Source: Gammaproteobacteria bacterium (GTDB lineage: Bacteria > Pseudomonadota > Gammaproteobacteria > Enterobacterales > GCA-2746155). Taken from it: DNA of 7,754 nt. Both the position numbers and the translations under genes were made by a program. Numbering within the stretch: the first letter of the stretch is position 1; each line of letters starts with the position of its first letter. Below the pieces are notes generated by a model. It had not been told where the DNA came from. It saw nothing but the letters and a program-made list of their open reading frames with translations, and did no database searches. This document shows positions 7,595-7,754 of this stretch, one piece after another. The DNA lies in the NCBI GenBank assembly GCA_024206355.1, contig JAAGZM010000752.1, positions 1 to 7,754 of the forward strand, in the 5' to 3' direction.

Positions 7595-7609
7595 AAAAAG
7601 GCGCTTTTT
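7595..7609 (+). terminator. Possible intrinsic terminator of the receptor gene
   Basis: AAAAAG-GCG-CTTTTT forms a 6-base stem with a 3-base loop and a run of T, 23 bases after the receptor stop codon. The form suits a bidirectional Rho-independent terminator, but the stem has only one G-C pair and is weak. The larger hairpin at 7631-7751, whose inner stem AAAAGCC/GGCTTTT also ends in T, may do the actual terminating. Confidence 0.4.
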
Positions 7610-7630
7610 AAAACTAGAATCCTCAGTTGG

Positions 7631-7751
7631 ACGCGTTTGAGTGTGTGTTTTTTAGGCTTAGTGGCGCCGACTAAAAAGCCGTTCATAGTCATTCTATGTA
7701 AGGCTTTTGCCGTCAAGTCAATAAGTCTAAAAAACGTGCAATCAAATGTGT
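7631..7751 (+). repeat. Long imperfect inverted repeat; possible structured RNA, terminator or miniature element
   Basis: Arm 7631-7660 pairs with 7722-7751 over 30 positions with no bulge: 23 Watson-Crick pairs, 6 G-U wobbles and one true mismatch (7641 with 7741) on the plus strand. Four more positions can pair (7662-7665 with 7717-7720). After an internal loop, AAAAGCC (7674-7680) pairs with GGCTTTT (7702-7708), and CATAG (7684-7688) with CTATG (7694-7698) around the loop TCATT. The whole is one hairpin of about 121 bases. On the minus strand the wobbles would become A-C mismatches, so the fold favours plus-strand RNA. No ORF of note lies in it. I do not recognise it as a named RNA or repeat family. 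Confidence 0.6.
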
Positions 7752-7754
7752 AGG

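Noticed and set aside
7626..7751. Possible integron attC site: GTTGGAC (7626-7632) fits the GTTRRRY core and a long inverted repeat follows.
   Set aside because: In an attC the RYYYAAC core begins the site and GTTRRRY ends it. Here GTTRRRY sits at the left outer edge, no matching RYYYAAC is found at a proper distance, and no cassette or integrase is present.

Overview
The window looks like a piece of chromosome from a Gram-negative bacterium, most likely a marine gammaproteobacterium. This is inferred from the low G+C (about 40% by eye), an outer-membrane TonB-dependent receptor with a Sec signal peptide, a TPR-sulfotransferase of a kind common in marine proteobacteria, and a methylated-amine oxidase. 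No rRNA, tRNA, CRISPR array, transposase or phage gene was seen, and all four protein genes are intact where visible.

Layout, left to right. (1) Positions 1-1790, minus strand: the first 596 residues of a dimethylglycine/sarcosine dehydrogenase-type flavoprotein, an FAD oxidoreductase fused to a GcvT-like folate domain. Its C-terminus lies beyond the left edge. (2) Positions 1791-1997: a divergent regulatory region with candidate promoters in both directions and a NarL/LuxR-type inverted repeat between them. (3) Positions 1998-3437, plus strand: an NAD-dependent aldehyde dehydrogenase with all catalytic residues. (4) Positions 3516-5114, plus: a TPR protein fused to a PAPS-dependent sulfotransferase resembling tyrosylprotein sulfotransferases. 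(5) Positions 5203-7572, plus: a complete TonB-dependent outer-membrane receptor with tyrosine- and acid-rich loops and two close cysteine pairs. (6) Positions 7573-7754: a gene-free tail holding a small terminator-like hairpin and a long imperfect inverted repeat whose mismatches are almost all G-U wobbles on the plus strand.

How the genes may work together (inference). The divergent pair fits catabolism of an N-methylated compound: the flavoprotein demethylates the amine and passes the one-carbon unit to folate, and the aldehyde dehydrogenase oxidises an aldehyde from the same or a linked substrate. The receptor could import the substrate or a metal complex. The sulfotransferase has no obvious metabolic place. 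Its similarity to protein-tyrosine sulfotransferases, next to a receptor with acid-flanked tyrosine clusters, raises a speculative possibility that it modifies the receptor or a ligand. The most unusual non-coding signal is the strand-biased hairpin at 7631-7751.
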